Positions 5,267-7,891 of a stretch of 7,891 nt of DNA are shown in pieces. Below the pieces are notes generated by a model. That model was not told where the DNA came from, did not search any database, and worked only from the letters and a program-made list of their open reading frames with translations. The translations under genes and the position numbers were made by a program. Where the stretch lies: contig CALLXA010000077.1 of NCBI GenBank assembly GCA_938015795.1, positions 1 through 7,891 on the forward strand, written 5' to 3'. The stretch comes from an uncultured bacterium. GTDB lineage: Bacteria > Patescibacteriota > Dojkabacteria > SC72. Position 1 is the first letter of the stretch, and every line of letters begins with the position of its first letter.

Positions 5267-7837
5267 AAGTATTAGTTTAGATTCCTCTGTTGCAACAAGT
5301 TTTCTCGCATCTACAATACTTTCCGAAGAAACAGATACTCCATGTACACCAGATTTAACAGAGTAACTTATTAATGGCTTACAGTCTTCTGCTACTACGA
5401 TAACTTTTTTATCTAAAGGTCTTACAGATTCAACAACATTATCAACAATCTTAAATACACTGTTTCTACTTAGATCATATTTTGCATTATTGTCATTTAC
5501 ACTAAAGCCTTGCATCTGTCGTGCTATTCTAGGCATATTTAATATTAATCCATCAATATTTGTGCTTAGTATTTCATCAGCCATTATTACCTCTGCAGGA
5601 TTATCCAATATTGCATATACCATAAAGGAGGAAGTTCTTCTTAATTTTTCTCCTGAAAGCTGTTTTTTAAATTCTTTCATCATATCAACACCCATAGGGG
5701 AGTGAATAGCTACAGAAACATTTCTCTTTTTGTATACATTTCGAATTCTTTTAATTATTTTTATTACTCTCTTAAGCATTTCAACATTTGATACGTAGTG
5801 TATAGCTCCATAGCTATATCCAAAGAGACTTTCTTCTTCAAAGTCTCTTCCTCTTTTTAAATTTCTAAATTCTTCAACTGTAGAAGAACCTATTGAGAGA
5901 ATAACTTCATCTCCCTGTGCAAGTTCTACATATTTAATTATTTGCTCACATATCTTTTTAGAATAATCTACAAATTTCTTATCCTCCACATATGCCATTA
6001 TATGCCTACCATCATCAATCATGATTTTATCTAAATCTACATATACAATACCATGTGAATTACCTACAAATTGCCTTAAGTCATCAATCTGACAATCAAT
6101 CATAGAGTATACTTTTGTAGCAGTAGGAGATAGTGTTAAGTCTCGTGGAATTTGTACTTCCTCAGCAACAATTTCAACTTTCTCTTCTATAACTGCTTCA
6201 GTCTTCTTGTTTTCTTCTACATTTAAGAGATCTATTCCTGAAAGATTTTCATCGCCATATGCTTGAACAACAGGATGTACTTCTTTGTTTTCTACAAATT
6301 GTTCAGACATTTTAGAATCTCTATATACACTTCCTGAATTACCATCAATATATACAGAATCTCCATTTTTCAACAAAGCACTTGCATTAGCAGCACCTAA
6401 AACAGCTGGAATACTAAACTCACGACAAAGAATAGCAGTATCACTTGTAACACCTCCTGTTTCTGTAATTACACCTGCACTAGACATTATCATAGATTCC
6501 ATCTCAGATGAGAATTTCTTTATCAACAAAATATTCTCCTTATTTACCTTCCTATCAACACTACCATCAACAATAACCACCTTACCACGAGCAACACCAA
6601 AACTTGCACCAATACCAGCTAATAAGAAATCCTCTCTAACGATTTCATTAGAAATTACATTCTCCTCTTTCTTACTTCTTGCTATATTTATCAATTTTTG
6701 TAGACCAAAATCATTCTTACTTTTTTCAACCATTTTCTTAGCCTGAGACATAACTTGAATATCAATAGCTTTTTGAGATTGATATCTATCTACAAAGTTT
6801 TTAACAACCTCACCAAGAGTTCTGGCAACATTACCCATGTCCAAAGATACACTTTGTTTTAGGATTGGAGCATAAAGATCTTTATTTTGTAGAATCCAAA
6901 GCCGACCACCAGAAATTACCCATTCAATGTTTTGAGCTCTACCTGATTTATTCTCAATTATCATAGAGACTTTTGAAATTTCAAGCATATCCTTATCATT
7001 CAATTTCTGCCTATGACTCCAAGAATTTGAGATTTTAATTTTCTCTACATTATTTCTTTTTTTAGTTCCTGTTTTCATAGTTCTAACTTTCATCCATTCC
7101 TGAGGAGATATATGCTTCTCAACAATAGAAAGATCCCTCTTATTCAGAAGATATGTATCAGGAGTTATCTCACCCAAAGCTATAACATCACCCAATCCAT
7201 ATACAGCTTCAATGCTCAATTTTGTTCTATCCTGTGTAATTGGATCTACAGTAAATACTACACCAGAAACTTCTGACTGAACCATTTTCTGAACAACTAC
7301 ACCTAATTTTACATCAGCCAAATCAATGCCCATCTTAGATGCATATACAACAACATCATCATCAAAAAGAGATGCATATATTCTTTTTACAGAATTCTTA
7401 AGCTCTTCAAAACCTCTAACATTTAATTCTGTAGAAAAAACACCTGAAAAAGACACCTCTTCACTCTGAGGGAAAATTACGGAAGAACGTACAGAAACCC
7501 AAGCATCTGTAAATCCAGAAAGTCTTGTATATCCACTCAATAGTTCAGACTCAAACTCAGGATCAAATTCTGTTTTAAAAAATACTTCTTCAATTTCTTC
7601 TTCCTCCGGATTTCGGCCTCTTTCTAAAAGTTTCTTAGAGTTATCACTTAATGCTTTTGTACAGAAAGAAGAAAAAATATCACCTGTAATAGCGAAAAAC
7701 TCAGGAACAGGAACATCCATATCTTTAAGTGTAAATAGACTCAAAGCCTTTCTACCAACATTTGATTCTTTTAATTTTTTTGAAGAATGATCCTCCCAGT
7801 AGAGAATGTTTTCTTTGTTTGAAATAATTGTAGTCAT
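5258..7837 (-). CDS. PEP synthase/PPDK-like protein, probable pseudoenzyme
   Basis: The 859 residues follow the phosphoenolpyruvate synthase layout: ATP-binding domain (about 20-325), swivelling phospho-histidine domain (about 400-505), an acidic Glu/Lys-rich linker (about 510-565) and a C-terminal barrel (about 567-859). The first domain keeps VGRK (27-30), VRSS (116-119), NVRG (139-142), MVQSEVSGVVFTVDP (185-199), GLGD (214-217) and IEW..LQ (304-317), with Lys319 where Arg is usual. The swivelling domain keeps GASFGVARGKV (410-420) and FSIPAVLG (474-481), but the catalytic TSH is TSD, with D466 replacing the His that carries phosphate. The barrel still aligns (TATKVYS 572-578, FRNL 657-660, IDG 761-763) but lacks the GxGLLR arginine (D601), the RTSD site (S648-S651), the GSND acids and the CG(E/Q) cysteine. 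PEP synthesis therefore seems unlikely; ATP binding may persist. The ATG at 7837 has no Shine-Dalgarno. mutS follows by 38 bases. Confidence 0.85.
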   Translation of the reverse strand: MTTIISNKENILYWEDHSSKKLKESNVGRKALSLFTLKDMDVPVPEFFAITGDIFSSFCTKALSDNSKKLLERGRNPEEEEIEEVFFKTEFDPEFESELLSGYTRLSGFTDAWVSVRSSVIFPQSEEVSFSGVFSTELNVRGFEELKNSVKRIYASLFDDDVVVYASKMGIDLADVKLGVVVQKMVQSEVSGVVFTVDPITQDRTKLSIEAVYGLGDVIALGEITPDTYLLNKRDLSIVEKHISPQEWMKVRTMKTGTKKRNNVEKIKISNSWSHRQKLNDKDMLEISKVSMIIENKSGRAQNIEWVISGGRLWILQNKDLYAPILKQSVSLDMGNVARTLGEVVKNFVDRYQSQKAIDIQVMSQAKKMVEKSKNDFGLQKLINIARSKKEENVISNEIVREDFLLAGIGASFGVARGKVVIVDGSVDRKVNKENILLIKKFSSEMESMIMSSAGVITETGGVTSDTAILCREFSIPAVLGAANASALLKNGDSVYIDGNSGSVYRDSKMSEQFVENKEVHPVVQAYGDENLSGIDLLNVEENKKTEAVIEEKVEIVAEEVQIPRDLTLSPTATKVYSMIDCQIDDLRQFVGNSHGIVYVDLDKIMIDDGRHIMAYVEDKKFVDYSKKICEQIIKYVELAQGDEVILSIGSSTVEEFRNLKRGRDFEEESLFGYSYGAIHYVSNVEMLKRVIKIIKRIRNVYKKRNVSVAIHSPMGVDMMKEFKKQLSGEKLRRTSSFMVYAILDNPAEVIMADEILSTNIDGLILNMPRIARQMQGFSVNDNNAKYDLSRNSVFKIVDNVVESVRPLDKKVIVVAEDCKPLISYSVKSGVHGVSVSSESIVDARKLVATEESKLILGR

Positions 7838-7853
7838 AGTTGGGCAGTAAAAA

Positions 7854-7866
7854 ACTATATATATTA
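7854..7866 (-). promoter_or_regulatory. Candidate -10 region of the PEP-synthase-like gene
   Basis: The minus strand reads TAATATATATAGT from 7866 to 7854, offering several overlapping -10 hexamers (TAATAT, TATATA, TATAGT). Transcription would begin roughly 10-20 bases before the ATG at 7837, giving a very short leader with no ribosome-binding site. A -35 element is not clear and may be cut by the window edge. Confidence 0.35.
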
Positions 7867-7891
7867 AACGATACCTTTAGCTTTTAATTTT

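Noticed and set aside
6285..6746. Plus-strand 153-codon frame inside the PEP-synthase-like gene
   Set aside because: Antisense of the conserved swivelling domain. Its Ser/Thr/Pro-rich composition is what the opposite strand would give.
1..7891. Alternative genetic code with TGA as glycine or tryptophan (as in Gracilibacteria/Absconditabacteria)
   Set aside because: All five genes read through without in-frame TGA, use ordinary glycine codons at conserved motifs, and stop at TAA or TAG where complete.

Overview
The window is a gene-dense, AT-rich stretch of bacterial chromosome carrying five protein genes: one cut off by the left edge and four complete. All four complete genes end in TAA or TAG, and none contains an in-frame TGA read as sense, so the standard bacterial code fits. 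No gene start has a recognisable Shine-Dalgarno sequence. At least two starts, and perhaps three, sit just downstream of a good -10 box, which points to leaderless mRNAs. The divergent HisRS subtype, the low G+C, the small gaps and the class A penicillin-binding protein fit a candidate-phyla-radiation (Patescibacteria) genome, for instance a Dojkabacteria- or Microgenomates-like lineage. That placement is inference from remembered protein patterns, not a search.

Layout: bases 1-445 (minus strand) hold the N-terminal 148 codons of a membrane-anchored class A penicillin-binding protein. Bases 446-593 are a divergent promoter region. Bases 594-1889 (plus) encode histidyl-tRNA synthetase. After 37 bases comes an OmpR-type regulator (1927-2622, plus) whose receiver domain has lost its phospho-acceptor aspartate. 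It meets mutS tail to tail, and the two stop codons share the bases CTAA at 2619-2622. mutS (5219-2619, minus) is a complete MutS1 mismatch-recognition ATPase. It lies 38 bases downstream of a large PEP-synthase/pyruvate-phosphate-dikinase-like gene (7837-5258, minus). The last 54 bases are that gene's upstream region. No tRNA, rRNA, CRISPR array, insertion sequence or prophage feature was seen, and no gene-free stretch exceeds about 150 bases.

The genes do not form one obvious pathway: they cover cell-wall synthesis, tRNA charging, an orphan regulator and mismatch repair. The most unusual item is the 859-residue PEP-synthase-like protein. Its N-terminal ATP-binding domain looks largely intact. 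However, the catalytic phospho-histidine of the swivelling domain is aspartate (D466), and the usual arginine, acidic and cysteine active-site motifs of the C-terminal barrel are absent although the fold's outline remains. It looks like a full-length pseudoenzyme kept under selection. Two neighbouring genes, the regulator and the PEP-synthase-like gene, therefore each keep a fold while losing its phosphoryl-transfer residue.
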